Assembly (NCBI GenBank): GCA_964537555.1
Contig: CAZIAD010000061.1
Location: 1-17,104, forward strand
Reading direction: 5' to 3'
Length of the DNA: 17,104 nucleotides
DNA from: CAYRWR01 sp964537555
GTDB lineage: Bacteria; Spirochaetota; Brevinematia; Brevinematales; CAYRWR01
The notes beneath the pieces are model-generated. The model had not been told where the DNA came from. It made no database searches and saw nothing but the letters and a program-made list of their open reading frames with translations. This document shows positions 1 to 7,602 of the stretch, one piece after another. Every line of letters starts with the position of its first letter. The stretch's first letter is position 1. A program made the position numbers and the translations under genes.

Positions 1-74
1 GGCTAAATCTTATGAAAAATGCTGCTGTATTGTACCCTCACTTACCTACCGCTATCTGTGGAAAGATGAAGGCC

Positions 75-1217
75 TCAGGCCTGGCTCCCTCTCTTCTCTA
101 ATCCGGGTGCGCCTGCTCTCATGCTCAGTTTCTTTTTTCTGTTGATCATATCTATAAAGGCTTCCAGTCGGGTCTGTAATCCGGCAGTGCCCGTGTGTTC
201 ATCAAAACAGAGGCTTAGAATGGGAATATTAAAGTCTTTGCTTATTTTTGGAAAGAGGGCGCTGGCCACGATTTCGGGCATACAGGTAAAGGGATAGAGA
301 TGGATCACACCGTCAAAGCCCTCCTGAGAATACAGAGCGGCTCGTCCGGCGGACTCCCTGCCATGTCCCCCGATAGGTGTATCCAGATAGGGATGGGCCA
401 GTTTCCAGATCCGGCTGGTCTTAGTGGGAAATATTTTATGGATCCATTTGAGCTGCTTAATGGAGCCTTTAAAGAAATGGGTAAAGTTCAGGGACACATC
501 GACTTCTACACCCAGCTCTCCCAGGTATTTCTCCATGTTCATGGTGGAAAACTGGTCGATAAGCAGGAAAAATTCCCCCACCAGTCCGATCTTAGTGACC
601 TCTTTTTCCCGGTCAATAGCTATCGACTGAAAGGCTTTATCGATCTTCTTTTTAAATGTCCGGAGAGACTGTATACTTCTCAGTGAGCGGAATTCCTGTT
701 TCAGCATTTTTTCGGTTTTATCCACATCATTGGGCTGAAAGGCCCGGGGACGGATCTTAAATGCCCATTCACGGATGCGTTCCACCAGGTTAAGAGCCAG
801 CCAGAAAGCGCGGGCATCACCCAAAAAGGACCGGAAACTCTTTTCCGGGAAATGACGTTTAATGGTATCCCACATGACCTTTTTTAGTTTAAAGGGAAAC
901 ATTTCTACCTCATACCCGTTATCCTTGATCAGCTTTTCATATATCGTGCTGTAATAGGCCAGACGGCACATCCCGGTCTTACCGCCGATCATAGCCACCA
1001 CATCTACATCATTATTCTCTAATCCTTCTATAAGATTTCCCATGGTGTATTTGAAGGGGAGGCATGCTTGTCCTGGCGAGTGATATACGCCCTTGGTCAG
1101 GGTCGTAGAGGAGGTCGCCGGGGGGGTAGCCAGGGTGTACCCCAGTCTTTCAAAGAAAATATCGAAAGCCAGGTGATAATCCCCGGCATGGGGGTAGGTC
1201 AGGGTGATTTTTTTCAT
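75..1217 (-). CDS. COG3581-type CoA-dehydratase-associated protein
   Basis: This 380-residue protein resembles the COG3581 family, one of three modules of large anaerobic activase/dehydratase-like proteins. The N-terminus carries the family signature: PHAGDYH at 9-15, HSPGQACLPFK at 46-56 with Cys52, and GGKTGMCRLAYYS at 78-90 with Cys84, followed by YPFTCMPE and a C-terminal DEHTGTAGLQTRLEAF. Conserved Cys residues in such proteins may hold an Fe-S cluster, but that is inference. The C-terminal motif is shared with the upstream gene, so the two look like distant paralogues. The start ATG overlaps the upstream stop (ATGA) and has AGAGGA 4 bases upstream, so translation is probably coupled. 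It is the last visible gene of the operon. The exact reaction is unknown. Confidence 0.85.
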   Translation of the reverse strand: MKKITLTYPHAGDYHLAFDIFFERLGYTLATPPATSSTTLTKGVYHSPGQACLPFKYTMGNLIEGLENNDVDVVAMIGGKTGMCRLAYYSTIYEKLIKDNGYEVEMFPFKLKKVMWDTIKRHFPEKSFRSFLGDARAFWLALNLVERIREWAFKIRPRAFQPNDVDKTEKMLKQEFRSLRSIQSLRTFKKKIDKAFQSIAIDREKEVTKIGLVGEFFLLIDQFSTMNMEKYLGELGVEVDVSLNFTHFFKGSIKQLKWIHKIFPTKTSRIWKLAHPYLDTPIGGHGRESAGRAALYSQEGFDGVIHLYPFTCMPEIVASALFPKISKDFNIPILSLCFDEHTGTAGLQTRLEAFIDMINRKKKLSMRAGAPGLEKRGSQA

Positions 1218-2188
1218 AGGGTCCTCTGATTTTTAAACTGGATCATATCCAGAAATGCCTCGATACGGGTGATCAGGCCGGCTTCGCCCGAGTGTTCATC
1301 AATGGTCAGGCTGAGATAGGGTTTATGACTGATTGAAGATTTAAAGACCTCTTCGATGAAAGAATCAATACCGCACCCGAAATAGGTGAGGAATACAATA
1401 CCCGCAATGTCATGATTGATACTGAACTGGTGTGCTACATCGATGATATGCTGTCCGAAATCCCAGTGTACCTGCTGATAACCAAAAGGATTTCTCTGAT
1501 GCAGAGCTGAATTTCGGGGTACAACATCGTGTGAGGTAATATATTCATAGCCGTAGCCCCGGATCTTTTCGAGGATACTGGCGTTGAGTACTTTATCTTC
1601 CAGGGCATAGTTGTGACCAATCACTCCGATCTTTCCCCCTGTTTTTCCTTTGATCCGGGGATAATGATAATGTTTTTCTTTAGGCCGGATCTCTTTGAGT
1701 TCCTCTGTTTTCTTCCGGAAATGGCTTAGGGCAGCCTCTCTTTTCTTCTGGTCAGGGCTAAATTGTTTACACAGTCTGGTGATAGCTTTTTCTGTATCTT
1801 TTATTTTATTCATGTCTACCTGGACCCGAATGATGGGAGGCAGTCCTTCCATGGTATGTTCGATCAGTTGGGGCAGCCCGATTATCTTGGGGCAGCTATA
1901 CGTCGATTCTCTTAGGCTGATGAGCTGAGGGATAAAAATAATATCCGCTTTATCCTTAAGATCCTGGATGTGGCCGTAGAACATCTTGATGGGATAACAT
2001 TGATCATTGACTGTAAATTTAAAACCCTCCAGAAATAAGCTGCTGTCTGAATCACGGGATTGCACCACATCACATTCCAGAAGGGAAAAAAACACTTCCC
2101 ATTCAAAATAATCTAGATAATGTATCAGAGTACGGGCTATGCCGATTCTTGGTTTTCTATCTGCCACTTTCCGCATCGGTCTCCCCAT
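1214..2188 (-). CDS. DUF2229/COG3580 acyl-CoA dehydratase-like protein
   Basis: This 324-residue protein matches the DUF2229/COG3580 family that usually accompanies HgdC-type activases. Visible signatures are RIGIARTLIHYLDYFEW at 14-30, QCYPIKMFYGHIQDL at 63-77 with Cys64, SCPKIIGLPQLI at 98-109 with Cys99, FGCGIDSF, and a C-terminal DEHSGEAGLITRIEAF. The family resembles the HgdB side of 2-hydroxyacyl-CoA dehydratases, with Cys residues that could bind an Fe-S cluster (inference). It overlaps the end of the activase gene by 52 bases in another frame. The start is uncertain: ATG at 2188 has AGGA 12 bases away, while ATG at 2176 (residue 5) has GGGGAG 4 bases upstream and may be the true start. 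In many anaerobes this module is fused to the activase. Confidence 0.86.
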   Translation of the reverse strand: MGRPMRKVADRKPRIGIARTLIHYLDYFEWEVFFSLLECDVVQSRDSDSSLFLEGFKFTVNDQCYPIKMFYGHIQDLKDKADIIFIPQLISLRESTYSCPKIIGLPQLIEHTMEGLPPIIRVQVDMNKIKDTEKAITRLCKQFSPDQKKREAALSHFRKKTEELKEIRPKEKHYHYPRIKGKTGGKIGVIGHNYALEDKVLNASILEKIRGYGYEYITSHDVVPRNSALHQRNPFGYQQVHWDFGQHIIDVAHQFSINHDIAGIVFLTYFGCGIDSFIEEVFKSSISHKPYLSLTIDEHSGEAGLITRIEAFLDMIQFKNQRTL

Positions 2189-3111
2189 ATTGATATTGGT
2201 TCCTCATCTAATAGTGCCTCGGTGAGTTCGCAGAAATTACTGCAGTCCTCACAGCTCCTGACTCTGAGGCGGATACCCTTTCCGGAAATATCCAGTCCTC
2301 TGAATCTGGTACCTTCTGTATCTGTGTTTTCCATGGCCAGAATAGCGCTGCCCACGGCTCCCATGACATTAAAATGTTCCGGTATGATCAGTTTTTTTCC
2401 CAGGGCCTTTTCAAAAGCGGCGATGATCCCTTTATTGAATGCCACTCCACCCTGGAAAAGAATCGGCTCTTTTAAGTCCCTGCCCTTGGCCAGGTTGTTG
2501 AGGTAGTTTCTCACCAGGGCTTCGCACAGGCCCGCAATGATCTCTTCTTTACTAAACCCTAATTGCTGTTTATGGATCATGTCAGATTCGGCAAATACCG
2601 TACAGCGACCGGCAATGCGTACAGCCTGATCCGCTCTCAGAGCATATTCCCCGAAATCTTCAATTTTAATGTTGAGACGAAAAGACTGCTGGTCCAGGAA
2701 TGAACCGGTGCCGGCTGCACACACAGAGTTCATGGCAAAATCAGAGATCACCTGGTCCTCGATCTGTATCAGTTTTGAATCCTGTCCCCCGATCTCAAGG
2801 ATGGTCCTTACATCAGGATATAAAGTGATAGCGGCGATGGCGTGAGCTGTGATCTCATTCTTGATCACATCCGCTCCCAGGATATTTCCAATGAGGATGC
2901 GGGCACTGCCGGTAGCACCTACTCCCATGATCTGGTCTGTCTGATATCCTTTTTGCAGGAGAGTCTGCATACCCTGTTTAACCGCCTCAATAGGCTGTCC
3001 GTTGGTACGGATATAAAGTTTCTCCACGATCAGGGTGGGATCCTTTTGATCCATCAGGACCACATTGGTACTGACTGAGCCAACATCTATGCCCATGTAA
3101 TATTTTTTCAC
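2137..3111 (-). CDS. HgdC/BadF-type [4Fe-4S] activase ATPase
   Basis: This 324-residue protein is an ASKHA-fold ATPase of the BcrAD/BadFG/HgdC family. Such proteins hold one [4Fe-4S] cluster at a dimer interface and use ATP to push a low-potential electron into a partner dehydratase or reductase. Seen here are the phosphate-binding loop GIDVGSVSTN at 7-16, EIGGQDSK at 106-113, cluster ligand Cys131 in NSVCAAGTGSF, and Cys170 in GRCTVFAESDM. The 39-residue spacing equals that of the HgdC ligands. A C-terminal Cys-rich tail (Cys287, 290, 294 and 313, ending GDRCGKW) resembles the linker that joins this domain to DUF2229 in fused homologues. The start is GTG at 3111 with GAGG 8 bases upstream; the ATG five codons later lacks a ribosome site. 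The gap from the HAD gene is 5 bases. Confidence 0.93.
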   Translation of the reverse strand: MKKYYMGIDVGSVSTNVVLMDQKDPTLIVEKLYIRTNGQPIEAVKQGMQTLLQKGYQTDQIMGVGATGSARILIGNILGADVIKNEITAHAIAAITLYPDVRTILEIGGQDSKLIQIEDQVISDFAMNSVCAAGTGSFLDQQSFRLNIKIEDFGEYALRADQAVRIAGRCTVFAESDMIHKQQLGFSKEEIIAGLCEALVRNYLNNLAKGRDLKEPILFQGGVAFNKGIIAAFEKALGKKLIIPEHFNVMGAVGSAILAMENTDTEGTRFRGLDISGKGIRLRVRSCEDCSNFCELTEALLDEEPISIWGDRCGKWQIENQESA

Positions 3112-3116
3112 CGGGA

Positions 3117-3800
3117 CTACCTCACTTGTCTAACATTATTTTTTAAGTCTTTTATCATCCATTGATTCTGAATAGCATATACTCTTAGTTTTTTGTCAGG
3201 ATTAACCGCAATGGGTGTACCCACTGATTCCAGCATATGCCGGTCTTCAATATGATCTCCATAAGCCCAGGAATGTTCCCGGGACAGGGTGTGAAGATCA
3301 CAGTACTCCTGAACAGCCAGGGCCTTAGCGGGGCCGTAATGGATCCTCTGACCGGTCTGACCCGTATATTTTCCATCCAGGATCTCAAGGGTGGTGGCAA
3401 AAAAATCGTCTATCTTGAGAAAATCCGCGATCCTTTGAACGATCAGGTCTATCGCCGCAGAAACGATGACCACCCTTCTCTTGCTGCTTCTATGCCGGTG
3501 GATCTCTTCTATTATCTCAGTATATAAAGAATGTTTGAGTTCCTTATGAAAAAAACTTTCGGCCAGTCCTTCCATTTCCTCTACACTTCTCCCATCCATG
3601 ATCAGCATGAGCAGGCTCTTCTTGCACTCATCGTAATTGCGGATGATGTTCAGATCGTAGAGAAGGTAGGTCCATATTATCTTTAATACCTTGCCCAGGC
3701 CCAGCTTACCCTTTTTAAGGAGAAAAAACCCGAATGCCTTTTCCGAAGACATGGAGGTAATGGTCTTATCCAGATCCAGAAATACCGCGGACCGGTTCAT
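3117..3800 (-). CDS. HAD-IB family phosphatase (SerB-like)
   Basis: This 227-residue protein has all four motifs of subfamily IB haloacid dehalogenase-type phosphatases: DLDKT with nucleophile Asp9 and Asp11, VIVS with Ser114, Lys159 in GPAKA, and GDHIED at 181-186. The family removes phosphate from small phosphomonoesters such as phosphoserine, but several members work with lipid genes. A HAD-IB domain is fused to a PlsC domain in some bacteria, and here the two genes overlap by 4 bases (ATGA) with an AAGGAG site 5 bases before the ATG. That context suggests a lipid or glycerol-phosphate related substrate rather than phosphoserine, which is inference. No signal peptide is seen, so it should act in the cytoplasm. 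Confidence 0.9.
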   Translation of the reverse strand: MNRSAVFLDLDKTITSMSSEKAFGFFLLKKGKLGLGKVLKIIWTYLLYDLNIIRNYDECKKSLLMLIMDGRSVEEMEGLAESFFHKELKHSLYTEIIEEIHRHRSSKRRVVIVSAAIDLIVQRIADFLKIDDFFATTLEILDGKYTGQTGQRIHYGPAKALAVQEYCDLHTLSREHSWAYGDHIEDRHMLESVGTPIAVNPDKKLRVYAIQNQWMIKDLKNNVRQVR

Positions 3801-4522
3801 GAGAACTCCTTATGTTGTACTGAGAGTGACTGTATCACCTTATGAGTCTCGGCCGGTGTATGGCCATAATCGTGATCGATCAGTTCGCCTATGTGCTTCA
3901 TGATCAGGTGGGTAATGGCAGATTTTGCCTCTTTACGGTTAGGGTAATCATTGATATTAAAATAGACCGGCTCTCCGATCTTGATAGTACAGGGGGCTAT
4001 ACCGGGCAGCCGCTTGTGCCGGGGCCATGCCTGATAAAACCCGTTCAAACCTATAGGTACTATAGGAGCTCCCGCATTGAGTACCATTCGCCCGATGCCT
4101 TCATTGGCGGGCAGCAGTCTGCCGTCAGGTGAGCGGGTTCCCTCTGGAAATATCCCGACCACTTCCTTGTTTTGAAGATGATGATGTATAGAGGCAAAAC
4201 CCTGTCTGAGAGAATGGAGGTCATCATAGTCGATAATGATGGTCCCGGCACTTTGCAGGTAGAAATTCCACAGGGGACTGGATTTGAGCTTGGCCTTAGC
4301 CAGAAAATAAATATTTGATTTAAACTTTCTGCGAAAAATAGTATACAGGATGATCCAGTCCAGATAACTGACATGGTTAGCCGCCACAATAAAACCCTCT
4401 TTGGGAAGGTTTTCCTGTCCTATAATAGTGCCTTTGAGAAATATCCTGAAGTAGGTATACCATAAAAACATATTGACATGAAATACCAAAGAGAGAAAAG
4501 CCCTGCCTATTTTTTTTATCAT
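3797..4522 (-). CDS. 1-acylglycerol-3-phosphate acyltransferase-like (PlsC family)
   Basis: This 241-residue protein is a PlsC-type acyltransferase, an enzyme family that puts an acyl chain on lysophosphatidic acid or a related acceptor at the inner membrane. The catalytic motif NHVSYLD (His50 and Asp55) and the substrate-binding FPEGTR (125-130) are intact, followed by PIVPIGLNG at 153-161. Residues 8-30 are hydrophobic and may anchor the protein. It is the first gene of the five-gene operon. No clear Shine-Dalgarno precedes the ATG. The downstream HAD gene overlaps its stop. Whether it is the main housekeeping PlsC or a specialised acyltransferase feeding the activase module cannot be told from the window. 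Confidence 0.92.
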   Translation of the reverse strand: MIKKIGRAFLSLVFHVNMFLWYTYFRIFLKGTIIGQENLPKEGFIVAANHVSYLDWIILYTIFRRKFKSNIYFLAKAKLKSSPLWNFYLQSAGTIIIDYDDLHSLRQGFASIHHHLQNKEVVGIFPEGTRSPDGRLLPANEGIGRMVLNAGAPIVPIGLNGFYQAWPRHKRLPGIAPCTIKIGEPVYFNINDYPNRKEAKSAITHLIMKHIGELIDHDYGHTPAETHKVIQSLSVQHKEFS

Positions 4523-4869
4523 AGGGATACGGCTGTTTTGGGGAAAATCAGGCTTAAATATCTCATTTTTAACCTGCTTAGTTATTTTTAATTATAACAA
4601 TTTATCTCTATGACTCCACATAAGATAAAGCTCAATAATTTTACCATAGCTTGATAAAAATGTCTAAAATTGTGAATCCATACAAGAGGTAAATTATCGA
4701 TGATTAGTATATTATGACTATTAGTACTATAATTATATACAGTGTAAAGATTTTAGATAAAAGTACTGGATCACAGATCCTATTACTGGTAATATTGCTC
4801 AGATCCCCGGGTGCTGGTGGAAGCAATGAAGCAGTAATCAAAGGTTTATTGTGATTATGGGACAGGAGC
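4523..4869. other. AT-rich intergenic region between two minus-strand genes
   Basis: This gap follows the beta-propeller gene and precedes the acyltransferase operon. It holds the extended -10 promoter and a short inverted repeat (GGATC and GATCC around TGT, near 4770-4782) that is too weak to call a terminator. Short open frames on either strand lack ribosome sites and recognisable protein features. Nothing else was found. Confidence 0.5.
4591..4599 (-). promoter_or_regulatory. extended -10 promoter of the acyltransferase/activase operon
   Basis: Read on the minus strand the sequence is TGTTATAAT, an extended -10 (TGnTATAAT), about 70 bases upstream of the acyltransferase ATG. No good -35 hexamer stands 16-18 bases before it, which is tolerated with an extended -10. 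The expected transcript start is near 4584. Confidence 0.5.
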
Positions 4870-5943
4870 CTAGGGCCGGCCTGAATCCCAGGGAATAGCT
4901 TTCCATTCCAGGCCATCTAGGGAAGTAAGAAGTCCACGGCCTGATCTCATATACAAGCTGCCCTCCCAGTGCACCACGACCGGAGAATAGTATAAGTCCT
5001 GTTTAATATTTTTCCAGTGTTGGAGATCCTGTGAATGATGGATCCCGGTGTCAGAATACAGCCACATACGGTTTTTAAATACAGTAATGCCGCTTATGGA
5101 GCCAAAGTTTTCTAAAGAGATCTTTTTCCATCGTGACTGGCGGTAGGAAGAGTGGATATCTTTGAAGGAAGTGTACCATATTGTGTCTTTATGATCCTTA
5201 TCCCTGCCCAGGACACAAAAATCATCTCCCATCACCAGGATTTTATCACAATTAAGTATTCCTGGAAGGAGCGGAAGCCTGGACCAATTCGATCCATCTT
5301 CTGACATCCAGATCATGACTGGTTCAAACCTGTTTCTATCGGTCACCAGGAATAATCTGTCCTGGGTGCTGTAAACCAGTGCCACTTCTCTGGATTGATC
5401 AGGGCCTAGAAGCTCTGAATGAGCCCAGGGGGATGTCCCCCCTGCCTGTACCCAATCCACAGCATTGGAGCTATACCACGCATCGGTTAAATTATGGTTG
5501 TCCCCATCTTTGCCCCCGAACATCCAGATCTTATCCTGAAAACTGATGAAATGAGCATGTTTTCTCCGGGTGTGAGGCCAGTCAGTATCCCCCATTTTCT
5601 GCCAGCCTTTATCCAGAGAGACCTTAAGGAGCTGGTCATAATCAATATCCTGATAATAGAGGTGTTCCACAATAGGGTTGAGGTTTGTAGTACTGTAAAC
5701 CGTAAAATTACTGAAAGTGTGATACTGTTCTAATGTCTGAGACCATGCCCCATGCACAGTACTGGCACGGGTTTCTCTGTGAGTGACCTTTCGATATTCT
5801 CCACCTATGATCCACAATCTGTGCTGGTGGACCACAAAGTTATACTCATACAAACGATTTTTATAATTCAAATCGATGACAGGGCGACTACAGCCGGAGA
5901 GGAAGGTCGATAATAGTAGAATAAATAATAGGGCGGGGGCCAT
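4870..5943 (-). CDS. beta-propeller (kelch-like) lipoprotein
   Basis: This 357-residue protein is predicted to be exported and lipidated, with a hydrophobic leader ending in LSGC (Cys18). The rest shows spaced blade-like repeats such as RLWIIGGEYR, KIWMFGGKDGDN, WMSEDGSNWSRLP, HHSQDLQHWKNI and LTSLDGLEWKAIPW, a pattern of aromatic, Gly-Gly and S-x-D-G-x-x-W typical of kelch or Asp-box propellers. The role is unknown; such proteins usually bind glycans or proteins at the cell surface. The ATG at 5943 has no ribosome site and no basic residue in the leader. In the same frame an ATT at 5970 sits 6 bases after AAGGGAG and would add HK near the N-terminus, so the true start may be that ATT. The gene probably shares a transcript with the 98-residue gene upstream. 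Confidence 0.8.
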   Translation of the reverse strand: MAPALLFILLLSTFLSGCSRPVIDLNYKNRLYEYNFVVHQHRLWIIGGEYRKVTHRETRASTVHGAWSQTLEQYHTFSNFTVYSTTNLNPIVEHLYYQDIDYDQLLKVSLDKGWQKMGDTDWPHTRRKHAHFISFQDKIWMFGGKDGDNHNLTDAWYSSNAVDWVQAGGTSPWAHSELLGPDQSREVALVYSTQDRLFLVTDRNRFEPVMIWMSEDGSNWSRLPLLPGILNCDKILVMGDDFCVLGRDKDHKDTIWYTSFKDIHSSYRQSRWKKISLENFGSISGITVFKNRMWLYSDTGIHHSQDLQHWKNIKQDLYYSPVVVHWEGSLYMRSGRGLLTSLDGLEWKAIPWDSGRP

Positions 5944-6005
5944 GGGCTGTGAAACTACTGATTTATGAATGGGTGTCTCCCTTCATAGCAATTTATTTCC
6001 ATTTT

Positions 6006-6302
6006 CTATGGTTTTTCAACAAAGAAATCCGGATTAAGCTCTTTTTTCCGGCATAGTCTATAAGCCGGAAAAGCCGGATCAGACTCATGTCCATTCCAGG
6101 TAAGATGGACTATAGCATAATCTCCATTGATGAGCTCAAATAATACATCATCATTATTTTCACATGTAGCAATAGCGTGAGATAGTTTTTCAACTAAATC
6201 ATGTTTAACACTCATTTCACCCAAAGCTTCATTCAATAATCCGGTTTTGATACTTTCATCTTTAATATAGACCCAATTATCCGATAATGTAAAATTACTC
6301 AT
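6006..6302 (-). CDS. hypothetical protein, 98 residues
   Basis: A small soluble protein beginning MSNFTLSDNW with no signal peptide or membrane segment. I do not recognise the family. The middle has an acidic, helix-like part (residues 17-53) followed by YAIVHLTWNGHE, a beta-strand-like motif with several aromatic residues. The start at 6302 is chosen because AAGG lies 6 bases upstream; a longer open frame back to 6359 would run through a strong hairpin and has no ribosome site. The beta-propeller lipoprotein follows within about 35-62 bases, so the two may be cotranscribed. Small proteins of this shape occur in accessory and immunity gene clusters, but no function can be assigned. Confidence 0.6.
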   Translation of the reverse strand: MSNFTLSDNWVYIKDESIKTGLLNEALGEMSVKHDLVEKLSHAIATCENNDDVLFELINGDYAIVHLTWNGHESDPAFPAYRLCRKKELNPDFFVEKP

Positions 6303-6339
6303 AAGCAACCTTATTGGTGTACTATTAAGTGTCATATAA

Positions 6340-6360
6340 CATGGCGGGCTCGACGCCATG
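6340..6360. repeat. 7-bp perfect hairpin upstream of the 98-residue gene
   Basis: CATGGCG and CGCCATG flank a 7-base loop. It lies 38 bases before the start of the minus-strand gene at 6302, with GTTATATG on its minus-strand 3' side. It could be a leader structure or an attC remnant. Confidence 0.4.
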
Positions 6361-6736
6361 CCTGACTAAGACCCTATAAGGGATTTATGGGCCGTGCTGG
6401 TCGTAGGGCCAGTGCTACCTATTGTAGTACCTTTCCCCCTCTCTGGCAAATATTTAACTTTGATTCAAATATTTACTGGAAAAGACCCAGGTCTACTAAT
6501 GGTATAGGATCATTTATGGTTGTCATTTATGCTTGATTGTGTCTTGCACACTGAGGAATATTTCCTGGTTAGTGTAGCTTAAAAAGAAAATTTCCAGGAT
6601 ACATAGATATGGAACTTATTCATAGCATTCTGCAAGGGTTGTGCTGATAATGGAACGGTGACACATTTTCAATGTTTTATCCTGTTCCGATAATCGGTAC
6701 TGAATGTTTTCCATAAATTTTTATTAAAATTGAAAA

Positions 6737-6754
6737 ACATGACAATTGTCATGT
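6737..6754. promoter_or_regulatory. 18-bp palindromic operator candidate
   Basis: ACATGACAATTGTCATGT is a perfect inverted repeat, flanked on both sides by TGAAAA. Its last base overlaps the proposed -35 of the lipoprotein gene at 6838, so a dimeric regulator bound here could block or assist RNA polymerase. The regulator is unknown; the core ACA-AT-TGT resembles several winged-helix operator types but is not diagnostic. Confidence 0.5.
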
Positions 6755-6782
6755 TGAAAAACGGGAAAACATGAGATAGATT
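6754..6782 (+). promoter_or_regulatory. candidate promoter of the DUF6174-like lipoprotein gene
   Basis: TTGAAA at 6754-6759, a 17-base spacer and TAGATT at 6777-6782 match the -35 (5/6) and -10 (4/6) consensus. Transcription would start near 6789, about 49 bases before the ATG. Confidence 0.45.
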
Positions 6783-6837
6783 ATTTTCAAAATCCTTTCC
6801 AAAGTGAGGAAGCTTAAAATTATTAAGGAGTATTGTT

Positions 6838-7305
6838 ATGAAAAAACTTGTGGCTTTGGTCTTATTAGGACTTTTTTCCGGTTGTATGGTGAATGTGGAC
6901 TTTGATTATGAGACATTTCTTGCTCAGAGACAGGCATGGAATGATCTGAATATCTCCCATTATTCCTATGCGTATTACAGTTCGGGAGTATTTCTGGATG
7001 AATACTTGTACATTGTTTCCAATGATCTGGTGATCTGGACGACAAACATGAACGACCCCTCAGGCGCGCAGACAAATTGGTTTACTATCGATTATTATTT
7101 TGACCTGATCGAGGATCTGTATCTGGGGTCCCAGGGTACACGGGGCGGCCTGCTGTTTGCCAATAATTACACGGAATGGATAGATGTAGTATATGACCCG
7201 GTCTATCATTATCCCGTTTCCGTCACCTGGGAGAAATATAACTCTCCGTTTTTACTGGGTACAGGCAATACTTCCTGGAGTATCACTGCCTTTACGAACC
7301 TGTAG
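6838..7305 (+). CDS. small lipoprotein, DUF6174-like
   Basis: This 155-residue protein starts with a short leader ending in FSGC (Cys16), so export and lipidation are likely. The mature part has W-x-x-L-N-I-S-H-Y-S-Y near 35-45 and a C-terminal VYDPVYHYPVSVTW, close to the pattern W..l.i.nYty ... v.YDp.ygYP.si that I associate with DUF6174 domain proteins. The assignment rests on pattern memory only. The ribosome site AAGGAG lies 7 bases before the ATG. The gene stands alone: a palindrome-linked promoter precedes it and an intrinsic terminator follows at 7415, so it should be transcribed by itself. No enzymatic motif is visible. Confidence 0.75.
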   Translation: MKKLVALVLLGLFSGCMVNVDFDYETFLAQRQAWNDLNISHYSYAYYSSGVFLDEYLYIVSNDLVIWTTNMNDPSGAQTNWFTIDYYFDLIEDLYLGSQGTRGGLLFANNYTEWIDVVYDPVYHYPVSVTWEKYNSPFLLGTGNTSWSITAFTNL

Positions 7306-7414
7306 AATAAGCATTCCTGGCCTCGAGCAGAGAACCTGTATGGGAAAAAGGATGGTTTATTGCATCAATATGTGAGCCTGTGGGAGTCATGTAGGCTTAC
7401 ATTAAGAAAAAATC

Positions 7415-7450
7415 GGCCCCGACTTTTTTAAAGGCGGGGCCCTTTGTTTT
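7415..7450 (+). terminator. intrinsic terminator after the DUF6174-like gene
   Basis: GGCCCCG pairs with CGGGGCC across a 13-base loop, followed by CTTTGTTTT. It lies about 110 bases after the stop codon. Confidence 0.75.
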
Positions 7451-7490
7451 GTGGAGATAGGGTTTGTCATCTCAGGGTGGTATTGTAGCG

Positions 7491-7560
7491 TTTTTAGGAT
7501 CATGAGCTAAGATCTGAGTGTAAGCCGGCTGAGTGCTGCCTGTGCTGAGCCCTTCGATGT
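7491..7560 (+). repeat. dispersed intergenic repeat, copy 1
   Basis: This segment matches 11256-11327. Over the 57 ungapped bases starting at GAGCTAA, 46 are identical. The right end, CTGTGCTGAGC..TTCGA, resembles a motif seen between genes in many bacterial genomes. No coding capacity is apparent. Confidence 0.7.
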
Positions 7561-7602
7561 GGCTTTCGGTCCTCTCCTGACAGAAGTAAATGGAGTAACA
7601 TC

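Larger units (their letters stand above)
6361..6837. other. divergent intergenic region with regulatory elements
   Basis: This 477-base stretch lies between divergent genes. It holds the control region of the plus-strand lipoprotein (an 18-base palindrome, a -35/-10 pair and a strong AAGGAG). A few small inverted repeats (CCCTATAAGGG near 6372-6382 and CCGATAATCGG near 6689) have no assigned role. I see no convincing gene: short frames after ATG stop within about 20 codons. Confidence 0.5.

Noticed and set aside
13..102. 29-codon plus-strand frame starting MKNAAVLYPH
   Set aside because: No ribosome site, overlaps the end of the COG3581 gene, and too short to support.
300..686. 128-codon open frame on the plus strand
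   Set aside because: It lies wholly inside the COG3581 gene on the other strand, lacks a ribosome site and has no protein-like features; a shadow frame.
4714..4854. 46-codon plus-strand frame in the gap before the acyltransferase operon
   Set aside because: No Shine-Dalgarno, no promoter at suitable distance and no recognisable sequence; likely chance.
6303..6359. Longer N-terminus for the 98-residue protein (MASSPP...)
   Set aside because: It runs through the strong hairpin and has no ribosome site; the ATG at 6302 has AAGG 6 bases upstream.
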